DNA from: Anaerovibrio lipolyticus LB2005
GTDB lineage: Bacteria > Bacillota > Negativicutes > Selenomonadales > Selenomonadaceae
Assembly (NCBI RefSeq): GCF_000621545.1
Contig: NZ_JHYA01000015.1
Coordinates: forward strand, 1-52,007
Direction of reading: 5' to 3'
Length of the DNA stretch: 52,007 nucleotides
Shown: positions 32,363 through 39,567 of the stretch, piece by piece
Position numbering within the stretch: the stretch's first letter is position 1
Layout: every line of letters starts with the position of its first letter
Notes under the pieces: model-generated
Databases searched by the model: none
What the model was told of the DNA's origin: nothing
The model's input: the letters and a program-made list of their open reading frames with translations, nothing else
Program-made: the position numbers and the translations under genes

Positions 32363-33487
32363 TTATTTCATATGTTCCCACCATTGTCCGAATTGCTGTG
32401 GTGGTTCATCACCTATATAGAGGACATCACCAATCATAGGCGTAAGCAGCTTATAGCTCTGCCCTTGGCTGTAGCGACTTAATTCAATATATGGCTCCTG
32501 CCATGGATGGCGGGCCAAAGCAAACTTTCCGCCATGAGCAGGCAGCAATGCTTTTGCTCCCACATCCACCGCCGCTTTAGCGGTTTCCTCTGGCAGCATG
32601 TGAATAGCGTGCCAAGCCATATTATACTGGCCATTTTCGCCAAGCATCAGATCAAATCCACCGAACTGGTCACCAATGGCCTTAAAATGGGCCCCATATC
32701 CCCCATCACCACTGTAATAAACCTTGTGAATCGGCGTTACAAAGGCAAAGCCACACCACAGGGTAGGATTTGGCGTAAGAAACCGCCCCGAAAAGTGCTG
32801 AGATGGTAACACATGAACAGAAAAGCCCTCTGCTAGTTTAATTTCCGCATCCCAGTCTTCTTCATGGAGAATTTGCGGATCAAATCCCCACTGTTCGAAA
32901 TATTCGCCTACACCAAGGGGACAAACGATATTCTTTATCTTGCTTTTCAAAGACATTACTGTGGGATAATCCAGATGGTCCCAGTGGTCATGGGAAATGG
33001 CCAACACATCAATATCCGGAATATCATCGGCATTATAGACGTTGCTGCCAGTAAAGGCTTTATTTATAAAAAATACTGGTGAAGCATAGGGGCTGAACAC
33101 TGGGTCTATTAAAATGCGCCGCCCACCTAATTGCATATAAAATGTGGAATGCCCCATCCACACCACCAAATCCTGATTTATGTCCAGAGCTTTTAAATCT
33201 GTTTTATGGGACACCATAGGCTCCCGAGGTGACAGAGCTGACTTGTCCCCAAAGAGAAACTTGGCGGTGGCCACAAACCGATTTTCCCCACTATCCTCAT
33301 TCATCACCTGTACTGGCACCAGATTTTGGAACTGACCATTGACATAGTGAGGTGAAGCCTGAATGCGGGCTAATCGCGCCCCCTGTGGCAGCCGTCCAAA
33401 TTCCGGCCGATGAACAAAGCTAAATCCCCCAACAGAAAGCATTCCTACTGTCGCCAGTCCGCCAATAATAAAGTTTCGTCTATTCAT
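32363..33487 (-). CDS. MBL-fold metallohydrolase with Tat-like signal
   Basis: The protein (374 aa) starts MNRRNFIIGGLATVGMLSVG, a twin-Arg signal, then a metallo-beta-lactamase fold. VVWMGHSTFYMQLGGRRILI, the metal site SHDHWDHLD (HxHxDH) and YYSGDGGYGAHF match the UlaG/NAPE-PLD-like branch (YfcF/RomA type), cytosolic or periplasmic hydrolases of unclear substrate. The exported location here is unusual for that branch. It follows the DUF362 gene by 17 bases and ends at a strong terminator. The ribosome site is weak. Confidence 0.88.
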   Translation of the reverse strand: MNRRNFIIGGLATVGMLSVGGFSFVHRPEFGRLPQGARLARIQASPHYVNGQFQNLVPVQVMNEDSGENRFVATAKFLFGDKSALSPREPMVSHKTDLKALDINQDLVVWMGHSTFYMQLGGRRILIDPVFSPYASPVFFINKAFTGSNVYNADDIPDIDVLAISHDHWDHLDYPTVMSLKSKIKNIVCPLGVGEYFEQWGFDPQILHEEDWDAEIKLAEGFSVHVLPSQHFSGRFLTPNPTLWCGFAFVTPIHKVYYSGDGGYGAHFKAIGDQFGGFDLMLGENGQYNMAWHAIHMLPEETAKAAVDVGAKALLPAHGGKFALARHPWQEPYIELSRYSQGQSYKLLTPMIGDVLYIGDEPPQQFGQWWEHMK

Positions 33488-33504
33488 GCGCGTTCACCAT
33501 ATAC

Positions 33505-34539
33505 TTACTCTACCTCAATTAATTCATACTGGTCGTTGCCCATCCCCAGCTCCTTCATAGCTGATAACTGTCGTAAGCCTTCCCGACTTTCAATGCGTTC
33601 GATGAGGTCATTTTTACGGGAATCCTTAAAATTATATACCAGGTCAATGGAGGCCTGGTCAATGGCCAAAATATCCGTTGAGGCCAATATGCCGATATCT
33701 GGGATAACAGGCTCCGCCGCACTGGTCCCAGCGCAATCACAATCCACCGACATACGCCTCATCACATTTAGGAAAGTGATATTTTTGCCAAAATGGTCAC
33801 AAATAGCCTTGCCGCTGTCCGCCATAAGCTCCATAAACAGGCCGCCCATTACCCATTTTCCGTAATCCTGCACACCATGAACCTGCAGCTTGCCCTTTTT
33901 GCCTGAAGCACAACCAATGGCGATATTTTTCAATGAACCGCCAAAGCCGCCCATGGCATGGCCTTTGAAGTGGGTAAGCACCACTAGTGAATCATAATTT
34001 GCCAAATGGCCTCCCACAGCCACCTCTTTTAGATGCAAGCCGTTCTTTACCGGGAAATTCACATCCCCGTCTTCATCGATAATATCCACCGGGCAGAAGG
34101 TCCAGCCATTGGTCTGCAAGGTTTCCCGATGCTGCTGGGTGGTAGAACGTGGCCCCCCATAGGCCACATTTGCTTCAATAATGGTACTGTTTGGTATCTG
34201 ACTCTGGAAGGCATGTACCATATCCCGTGGCAAAATATTGGGACCATGGGGCTCACCAGTATGGAGCTTGATTGCTATTTTGCCACTTATTTCACTATTA
34301 ACCTTCTCGTACAGCTTCTGAAGGTGCTCTGCGTCAATATGCTTGGTAAAATAAACCTTTGCCTTATCTGACACCTGTACAGATGCTTTATTGGTATTTG
34401 TTGCAGAAGCTGCGGAAGTTTTACTATCCGCGGCCTTTGCACCACAACCACTTACAAATCCCGATAGCCCGGTAAGACTAACCCCGGCAATGGCCGCACT
34501 TGCCATTTTCACAAAATTACGCCGTGACATATTGGACAT
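33505..34539 (-). CDS. DUF362 protein with Tat/lipoprotein-type signal
   Basis: The 344-aa product begins MSNMSRRNFVKMASAAIAGV, a twin-Arg signal with a lipobox-like LSGFVSGC. The DUF362 body includes IAIKLHTGEPHGPNILPRD, TEANVAYGG-type segments, LVVLTHFKGHAMGGFGG and SLKNIAIGCASGKKG. DUF362 proteins often carry 4Fe-4S ferredoxin tails; this one does not. AGGAGG lies upstream of ATG 34539. It is the first gene of the pair with the MBL protein and lies behind the MerR-type promoter at 34666-34696. Confidence 0.85.
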   Translation of the reverse strand: MSNMSRRNFVKMASAAIAGVSLTGLSGFVSGCGAKAADSKTSAASATNTNKASVQVSDKAKVYFTKHIDAEHLQKLYEKVNSEISGKIAIKLHTGEPHGPNILPRDMVHAFQSQIPNSTIIEANVAYGGPRSTTQQHRETLQTNGWTFCPVDIIDEDGDVNFPVKNGLHLKEVAVGGHLANYDSLVVLTHFKGHAMGGFGGSLKNIAIGCASGKKGKLQVHGVQDYGKWVMGGLFMELMADSGKAICDHFGKNITFLNVMRRMSVDCDCAGTSAAEPVIPDIGILASTDILAIDQASIDLVYNFKDSRKNDLIERIESREGLRQLSAMKELGMGNDQYELIEVE

Positions 34540-34665
34540 AGCATTATCCCTCCTAAGCCGTAAATTTTATACTTCTTCCTATGCAAAAGAATATCATAAA
34601 CAAAAATCTATTGCTACACCTCACTCGCGCTTGGAATTTCATCTTCCTCGAATTTGATTTTCTAA

Positions 34666-34696
34666 AGTATATCAGACGGTAGTCACTACCGGTCAA
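34666..34696 (-). promoter_or_regulatory. MerR-type promoter with 19-bp spacer and dyad
   Basis: On the minus strand, -35 TTGACC (34696-34691) and -10 TATACT (34671-34666) are 19 bases apart. The spacer contains the dyad CGGTAGT-G-ACTACCG centred at 34684. An over-long spacer with a central dyad is the hallmark of MerR-family activation. It drives the DUF362-MBL operon; the regulator gene is not in this window. Confidence 0.65.
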
Positions 34697-34714
34697 GAAG
34701 AAAAGGAGTCATAC

Positions 34715-35542
34715 TTATATATACGATGGTCCATAGTAATAAGATGCTGTAGCACCACCGTCTACTAAAAATGTTGAACCAGTAATAAACTGCGCCCGTT
34801 CACTCATTAAAAGCTCTGCTACATCAGCTACTTCATCAGCAGTTCCTGGGCGACCTGCCGGACATTTAGCAAACATATTCTTGTAAAAATCACCACGAGG
34901 ACCATTGAATTCATCTATGGCCAAAGGCGTAACAATGATTCCAGGCGCAATATCATTGATGCGTGCTCCACGTTCGCCCCAGCGGACAGCTTCATACATC
35001 GTGCGCTTTTCATTACAGCGTTTGGCCAACTGATAGGCATGCAAGGTATCCTTTATCTTTTCCGGCTGCAAAAAATCCAACTTTAACAGGTCTTCTGTCG
35101 GGGTCATCGCCAGTGCCCTGTCCTGTTCCAGTGAGAGTGCTGGCATACGATGCCCGGACTGACTGGATATAATTACACCTGCGCCGCCCTTAGCGATAAC
35201 TTTTCCGACTTCTTCCATCAATACTGCCGTTCCATAGAGGTCAACCTGCAGAATCACTTCAATCGGTGCCTGTGATGGCGAAACACCTGCACCACAGACC
35301 AATGCTTTTACTTCGCCATATTCCGTTGCTTTTTGCACCATAGACTGAATAGAAGTTCGTGAAGACATATCCATCACAAATGGCTCCACATCAAAGCCTG
35401 CCTGAATCATAGTTTTAGCAACCGCCTGTGCATTGTTTTCGTTTTTATCTCCAAGAATAATCTTCTTGCCATAGCCCATGCGACGGGCAATAGCCATCGA
35501 AATCTGCCCGGCTCCTGTGACAATCATAACATCTTTGCTCAT
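34715..35542 (-). CDS. SDR-family oxidoreductase
   Basis: The protein (275 aa) has a short-chain dehydrogenase fold with the NAD(P) motif VTGAGQISMAIARRMG (a modified TGxxxGxG), a DMSSRT acidic patch, VCGAGVS in place of NNAG, and SSQSGHRMP. The usual YxxxK is represented by AYQLAKRCNEKR, and the C-terminus ends TGSTFLVDGG. An insert of about 40 residues before the active site is longer than usual. AGGGGGG precedes ATG 35542. It is the last gene of the SnoaL-flavodoxin-SDR operon opposite the LysR gene. Confidence 0.85.
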   Translation of the reverse strand: MSKDVMIVTGAGQISMAIARRMGYGKKIILGDKNENNAQAVAKTMIQAGFDVEPFVMDMSSRTSIQSMVQKATEYGEVKALVCGAGVSPSQAPIEVILQVDLYGTAVLMEEVGKVIAKGGAGVIISSQSGHRMPALSLEQDRALAMTPTEDLLKLDFLQPEKIKDTLHAYQLAKRCNEKRTMYEAVRWGERGARINDIAPGIIVTPLAIDEFNGPRGDFYKNMFAKCPAGRPGTADEVADVAELLMSERAQFITGSTFLVDGGATASYYYGPSYI

Positions 35543-35557
35543 TTTATCCCCCCCTTT

Positions 35558-36076
35558 TTAGGCAAGATTTTTCTTTGCCCAGGCAGCCACTTTTGATTCA
35601 GAGCCTGCGGCATCTGCCCCTTGTATAGCCATGCCTTCACCGACCACGGCACCATGACAGTACTTTTTCAAAGCAGCAGGAGCCCCGGCAATACCGCTGC
35701 CCTCATGTGTCATCACAGGAAATACCTTTTTACCGCTGAAATCCAGCGCTTCAAGCAGGGTAAATACCGCCACAGGATAAGTTCCCCACCAGCACGGACC
35801 GGCCACAACAATATTGTCGTATTCCGCCACCGAGTCCAACATTTTCACCAATTCCGGGCGGTCATTGTTACGCAGCTCCTCTTTTGCCTCAACCGTACAC
35901 TGCGTATAGTCAAGCGCATAGGACTTTTTCGTTTCTACCTCGAATAAATCCGCGCCTACCGCCTTTTGGATAAACTCTGCCACAATTTCGGTATTGCCTT
36001 TGGGCAAATCCACAATACTGCCATTTACATAATTCTGCCCCTTACGGGAATAAGAGATTACCAATGTCTTTGCCAT
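35558..36076 (-). CDS. Flavodoxin-family protein
   Basis: The 172-aa product starts MAKTLVISYSRKGQNYVNGS and has the flavodoxin layout: phosphate-binding loop SRKGQNYV, an AGPCWWGTYPVAVFTLLEAL isoalloxazine loop and a C-terminal GEGMAIQGADA. These proteins carry FMN and act as small electron carriers or NAD(P)H-quinone reductases. ATG 36076 or GTG 36085 are both possible; AAGGAA upstream favours neither strongly. It lies between the SnoaL-like and SDR genes in one operon. Confidence 0.87.
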   Translation of the reverse strand: MAKTLVISYSRKGQNYVNGSIVDLPKGNTEIVAEFIQKAVGADLFEVETKKSYALDYTQCTVEAKEELRNNDRPELVKMLDSVAEYDNIVVAGPCWWGTYPVAVFTLLEALDFSGKKVFPVMTHEGSGIAGAPAALKKYCHGAVVGEGMAIQGADAAGSESKVAAWAKKNLA

Positions 36077-36141
36077 AAATATCACTAAATTCCTTTCGTA
36101 TACATACCAATTGCCTTACTTACATTACTTATTAGCACCAA

Positions 36142-36570
36142 TCACGCCATCTGCTTCTTGGTAATCACAAAATGCTGCTCACGTTCCCTGATAAGCCATT
36201 TGCCATCCTGTTTCACCAGCTTATCAGTATAGCGGATGTAGTTGTCCGACACCACATCATGTCCGTTTTCCTCCATCACCAGGGCTGCCCGGCAGTAATG
36301 CACATCCGTGGCCCTATCGCCTTCCACTTCAATAACCTGCTGGCCGTTTTGATGGTGTGAGGCCTTAATGCCCCCGGTAAAGGCGCTGAACTGTTTTTCT
36401 AGTGTATCCCGCCCATGAATATCCATGGTGAGCTTATCACCCATATAGACCATAACATGAACGTCCTCGGTAAAATACACCATCTTGGCTGGCACATTGC
36501 ACTCCAGATTGGCAAAACCATCAATAACCTCACGAATCACTTCTTTTGCTTCTAAAATCTCCAATGACAT
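36142..36570 (-). CDS. SnoaL-like / NTF2-fold protein
   Basis: The product (142 aa) starts MSLEILEAKEVIREVIDGFA and has the cone-shaped NTF2-like fold pattern: helix, FTEDVHVMVYMG, then strands VIEVEGDRATDVHYCRAALV and WLIREREQHF. Members are small hydratases, isomerases or ligand-binding proteins; the substrate is not readable. AAGGGGAA sits 6 nt before ATG 36570, so the 21 bases of longer frame are dropped. It is the first gene facing the LysR regulator. Confidence 0.82.
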   Translation of the reverse strand: MSLEILEAKEVIREVIDGFANLECNVPAKMVYFTEDVHVMVYMGDKLTMDIHGRDTLEKQFSAFTGGIKASHHQNGQQVIEVEGDRATDVHYCRAALVMEENGHDVVSDNYIRYTDKLVKQDGKWLIREREQHFVITKKQMA

Positions 36571-36640
36571 TTTATATTCCCCTTTCATCACATCTGTATT
36601 TACTTTTGTTGATTTTATTATAGTCGCCTCTTATTGGAAT

Positions 36641-36660
36641 ATCTAATTGTAAGTTTAGAT
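36641..36660. promoter_or_regulatory. LysR-type operator (ATCTAA-N8-TTAGAT)
   Basis: ATCTAA (36641-36646) and TTAGAT (36655-36660) form a dyad containing T-N11-A spacing, in the divergent region between 36570 (minus) and 36746 (plus). This is the expected place for the LysR protein to control both itself and the redox operon. Confidence 0.55.
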
Positions 36661-36745
36661 TATTGATTTAATTTTTTTATTAAAATCATTGTTTTTTACC
36701 ACGCCAACCGCTATACTGCAAATAGAAACAAAGGAGGCCTCACCT

Positions 36746-37633
36746 ATGAACACCAAACAGATGGAATATATATTGGAACTGGCGCAGGTGCTGAATTTCA
36801 ACCGTGCAGCCGAAAACCTCTTTATTTCCCAGCCCACACTCACTTATCAAATAAAGCTGGCAGAAAAGGAAATTGGCTTTGATATCTTTGAACGATCTGG
36901 AAAAGGAGCTGCTCTCACCCCTGCGGGGGCCCAATTCGTGGGAACACTGCGCTCTATATACAATCAACTAACTGCCGCCATTGAACAGGGACAAAATTTT
37001 AGTGCCAAATACAAGGAAAGTATTAGCATAACCTTGCCCATACGCTCCGCCATCTATTTTCTTCCCCAAGTCATCTCCCAATTCAGCCGCAGCTATCCTG
37101 AAGTCTCAATAGTTGCCAACTTTGACTGGAAGGACGGGCAAAACGCTTTTCTAAAGGGAGAGCATGACGTAACCTTTGCCATGGAATACACCATGAAACG
37201 GGTACCAGACGTTATTTGCCACCATCTGTTTAATAGCAAAATATATCTTATTACAGAGAAAAATGATCCATTAACAAAAAAGTCGCTGGTTTTACCCAGC
37301 GACTTAAAAGGTCGTACCCTTATGGTAGGCGGTGGCTCGCCGCCTGTGTTACGTGCTCTGCAGCAGCGTATGATTCAGGAAATTCATGTGGATTACTTCA
37401 ACAGTCCCGACCATGATACCACCCTAACCAACGTAGCAGCTCATCGCGGTGTATGTCTGGCGCCTGGCTTTCTTAACGACCATAATGGTGAATTTGCCTG
37501 GCTTGACTTTGACAGTGATGTGGTAATTCCCTGCGGAGTATATACCCACAAAAATGACCAGAGAGAATCCCTCCGTGCCTTCATAAAGCTATTGCAGCAC
37601 TTCTACATCGACCAGCCGAATTTTAAGGTTTAA
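36746..37633 (+). CDS. LysR-family transcriptional regulator
   Basis: The product (295 aa) has an N-terminal HTH_1 domain (MEYILELAQVLNFNRAAENL, SQPTLTYQIKLAEKEIG) and a substrate-binding domain from about residue 90. ATG 36746 has AAAGGAGG upstream; the longer frame to 36689 is not used. It faces the SnoaL-flavodoxin-SDR operon and probably regulates it. A perfect 10-bp hairpin (37282-37307) lies inside the coding sequence and is repeated in the remnant at 37.95-38.07 kb. Confidence 0.9.
   Translation: MNTKQMEYILELAQVLNFNRAAENLFISQPTLTYQIKLAEKEIGFDIFERSGKGAALTPAGAQFVGTLRSIYNQLTAAIEQGQNFSAKYKESISITLPIRSAIYFLPQVISQFSRSYPEVSIVANFDWKDGQNAFLKGEHDVTFAMEYTMKRVPDVICHHLFNSKIYLITEKNDPLTKKSLVLPSDLKGRTLMVGGGSPPVLRALQQRMIQEIHVDYFNSPDHDTTLTNVAAHRGVCLAPGFLNDHNGEFAWLDFDSDVVIPCGVYTHKNDQRESLRAFIKLLQHFYIDQPNFKV
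37277..37307 (-). terminator. Terminator-like hairpin inside the LysR gene (minus strand)
   Basis: AAGTCGCTGG and CCAGCGACTT (37282-37307) form a perfect 10-bp stem with a 6-base loop. Read on the minus strand, a T6 run follows. It lies inside the coding sequence in antisense and would block antisense transcripts coming from the right. Confidence 0.6.
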
Positions 37634-37661
37634 AAAAAATACAAAAAACCATAGAGTCCAT

Positions 37662-37784
37662 TTATTTTCCCAATAATTTGTTTACCCACTTTTCAATATC
37701 TTTTCTGGCCTCTGCCTGCTCGGTCTGAGCCTTTTTGCCGCGCATTTCCAGTCCCGACAACACGTTGCCCATTGTAGCATCCTT
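37662..37784 (-). pseudogene. Flavodoxin-type oxidoreductase, C-terminal remnant
   Basis: A 41-codon frame with no start reads NGVIKDATMGNVLSGLEMRG and ends at TAA 37662-37664. It resembles the C-terminal helix region of flavodoxin-type proteins like those at 43-48 kb. It is cut off at its 5' side by the start of the dispersed repeat at 37785. Confidence 0.5.
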
Positions 37785-37946
37785 TATAACGCCATTGCTC
37801 AAATTTCTCTTCTTTAGAAGAAAAATCTTCCAATTAGCGTTTCAACGAGATTGGAGAATTAGCACCCGTTAGCGTGGGGTTGTAGTTTGTTTTCCCCCAC
37901 CTAAAGAGGTGGGGGACATCTTAAAGCTCGTTATAGATAATGGATA
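37785..37946 (+). repeat. Dispersed repeat, copy B (IS200/IS605-like remnant?)
   Basis: This shares both ends with 18731-18867. Unlike copy A it keeps the full hairpin CCCCCACCT-AAAG-AGGTGGGGG (37903-37924) before the right-end block ACATCTTAAAGCTCGTTATA. It separates the flavodoxin remnant from the LysR remnant and sits between two broken genes, as expected for an insertion site. Confidence 0.6.
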
Positions 37947-37949
37947 TCT

Positions 37950-38072
37950 ATGCTTTTTAGTAATAGATTACGAAAAAATAATCCATTAAAAAAGTCGCTG
38001 GTTTTACCCAGCGACTTAAAAGGTCGTGCTTTACAGCACTTCTACCTTGACCAGTCAAAGTTCAAGGTCTGA
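37950..38072 (+). pseudogene. LysR paralog remnant with internal deletion
   Basis: The first part matches 37245-37315 of the intact LysR gene (NPLKKSLVLPSDLKGR). The second matches its last 40 bases (LQHFYLDQSKFKV and stop). About 270 bases are missing between them and the frame is kept across the join. The hairpin of the parent gene is preserved exactly. Confidence 0.75.
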
Positions 38073-38091
38073 TTTTTACCACTTCGGGGCA

Positions 38092-38230
38092 GCCAATCGA
38101 GCAGAAAGGCGCAAAAATTTTGGCAAGCTTTAGTGAGGACCGTTGTTTTGTCCCAAACAAGATACACGGTCTGCCCCAGGTCATCTCCCGCTCCTAAAGG
38201 TTTTACAACGATACCCCCATCCCTCATTCT
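38092..38230 (-). pseudogene. LysR-type regulator, C-terminal remnant
   Basis: The minus-strand frame reads MRDGGIVVKPLGAGDDLGQT, then VYLVWDKTTVLTKACQNF, typical of the final strand-helix of a LysR effector domain. No N-terminal part is present. It overlaps the hairpin at 38221-38254 on one side. Confidence 0.5.
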
Positions 38231-38264
38231 GCAATGTTTCATGCAGAATGGGGGATTTTATTTA
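38221..38264 (+). terminator. Intrinsic terminator (plus strand)
   Basis: CCCTCATTCTGCA (38221-38233) pairs with TGCAGAATGGGGG (38242-38254) with one wobble. ATTTTATTTATT follows on plus. It faces the end of bioD and would stop plus-strand transcripts from the LysR area. Confidence 0.85.
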
Positions 38265-38265
38265 T

Positions 38266-38952
38266 TCATTCAAATAATGCAGCCAATCCCTCAGCCTTAA
38301 GGCTATGGATAACCTTATCCCCCTTGGCGATGCAGGCTAAAACCGACAAACCGGTCATTTCCTCACACATGCGTCGATTATCCTCTTCCATCACATCCCC
38401 TGGATGAAAATTATTAAAGATTATACCTTTCAGTGGCAATCCCTTTTGCTGCATATAGGCATGGGTAAGAACCACACCATTAATCGTTCCGAGACCTGCG
38501 TCTGCTACCATGACGCTGGGCAGATGCAAATTACGGACGATATCCTCTAACTGGATGCGTTCTTCATCATAGCCAACGGGACAGGTAATACCACCACTGC
38601 CCTCCACTACCACATAATCATACTTACGGCAGAGCTCCTGAAATTTTACTTTCACCACCGTCATACGCACTGGATTACCTTCAAGTCGTGATGCTAGGTG
38701 TGGAGATACCGCATGTTCATAAACATAAGGACACATGCTGTCAAGACTTTGTGAAATCTGGGCACACTCCTTTACAAACAAAGCATCCCCAGGAATAAGG
38801 GTTCCGTCTGGACGGCGGTCATTACCGCTCATAGCAGCCTTGTAATACGCCACATTCATCCCGGCATCATGAAGGGTCTTCACGATAAGGGCCGCCACGT
38901 AGGTCTTACCAATCTCGGTTCCTGTGCCAGTAATAAATAGATTCCGGCTCAT
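38266..38952 (-). CDS. bioD: Dethiobiotin synthase
   Basis: BioD closes the ureido ring of 7,8-diaminopelargonate with ATP and CO2. The 228-aa product has the P-loop FITGTGTEIGKTYVAAL, the KAAMSG substrate loop (family usually KPVQTG), VVVEGSGGITCP and the DAGLGTIN nucleotide-site motif. ATG 38952 overlaps the bioY stop (ATGA), fixing the start. It is the last gene of the bioA-bioY-bioD operon. Confidence 0.95.
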   Translation of the reverse strand: MSRNLFITGTGTEIGKTYVAALIVKTLHDAGMNVAYYKAAMSGNDRRPDGTLIPGDALFVKECAQISQSLDSMCPYVYEHAVSPHLASRLEGNPVRMTVVKVKFQELCRKYDYVVVEGSGGITCPVGYDEERIQLEDIVRNLHLPSVMVADAGLGTINGVVLTHAYMQQKGLPLKGIIFNNFHPGDVMEEDNRRMCEEMTGLSVLACIAKGDKVIHSLKAEGLAALFE

Positions 38953-39539
38953 GCACACACCCCCTTATGAATGGCAGAAGGCTTATCCTCCATTATCCAG
39001 ACACCACTCCGATAACAGCGCAGGCCGATTCCAGCCGCGGCCAAGCACAGCAGAAAATCCGGTGGCGTCTGTAGAATACCACAATATAGTATAGCCGCCC
39101 ATAAGGTAATCGTTGCATCAATCACGTAATTGGAAACCACATAAAACCACGCTATACCAACCACATAGACAATAACCATACCCCCTAAATTAGCCAGCAA
39201 CAGCCGTACATAGGACACTGTTGAGCCGCTGCGGGCATAGAACCCGCCAAACCATGCTTGCAAAATGAAGGCCAGCAGATAGCCAAAGGTAGGTTGCAGT
39301 AAATAAGCTGGGCCCCCACCGGAGGCAAATACCGGCACTCCCAACAGCCCCAGCAATACATATGCCGATACCGCTACTGCCCCCAAACGGGCTCCGAGCA
39401 CCAATCCAGCCAACAGCGTAAATAAAAATTGCAACGTATAGACACCGGTTCCTATCGGAATGCGGATAAAGGTTCCCACAGTAATTAGGGCAATAAACAA
39501 ACCACATAAGGCAATTTCACGAACAGTAAGATGCTTCAT
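38949..39539 (-). CDS. bioY: Biotin transporter BioY (ECF S component)
   Basis: The product (196 aa) has the BioY pattern: IALCGLFIALITVGTFIRIP, TLQFLFTLLAGLVLGARLG and the signature GGPAYLLQPTFGYLLAF. BioY is the substrate-binding membrane subunit for biotin. Having both synthesis and uptake genes under one BirA box suggests the cell switches between sources. GGAGG lies upstream of the ATG, and the stop overlaps bioD. Confidence 0.95.
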   Translation of the reverse strand: MKHLTVREIALCGLFIALITVGTFIRIPIGTGVYTLQFLFTLLAGLVLGARLGAVAVSAYVLLGLLGVPVFASGGGPAYLLQPTFGYLLAFILQAWFGGFYARSGSTVSYVRLLLANLGGMVIVYVVGIAWFYVVSNYVIDATITLWAAILYCGILQTPPDFLLCLAAAGIGLRCYRSGVWIMEDKPSAIHKGVCA

Positions 39540-39567
39540 TTATTATTATCCTCCATTATATTTTCAC

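Noticed and set aside
32163-32384. Frame of 73 codons after the MBL gene
   Set aside because: It runs through the strong TTCG terminator hairpin and has no own ribosome site; read as downstream non-coding sequence.
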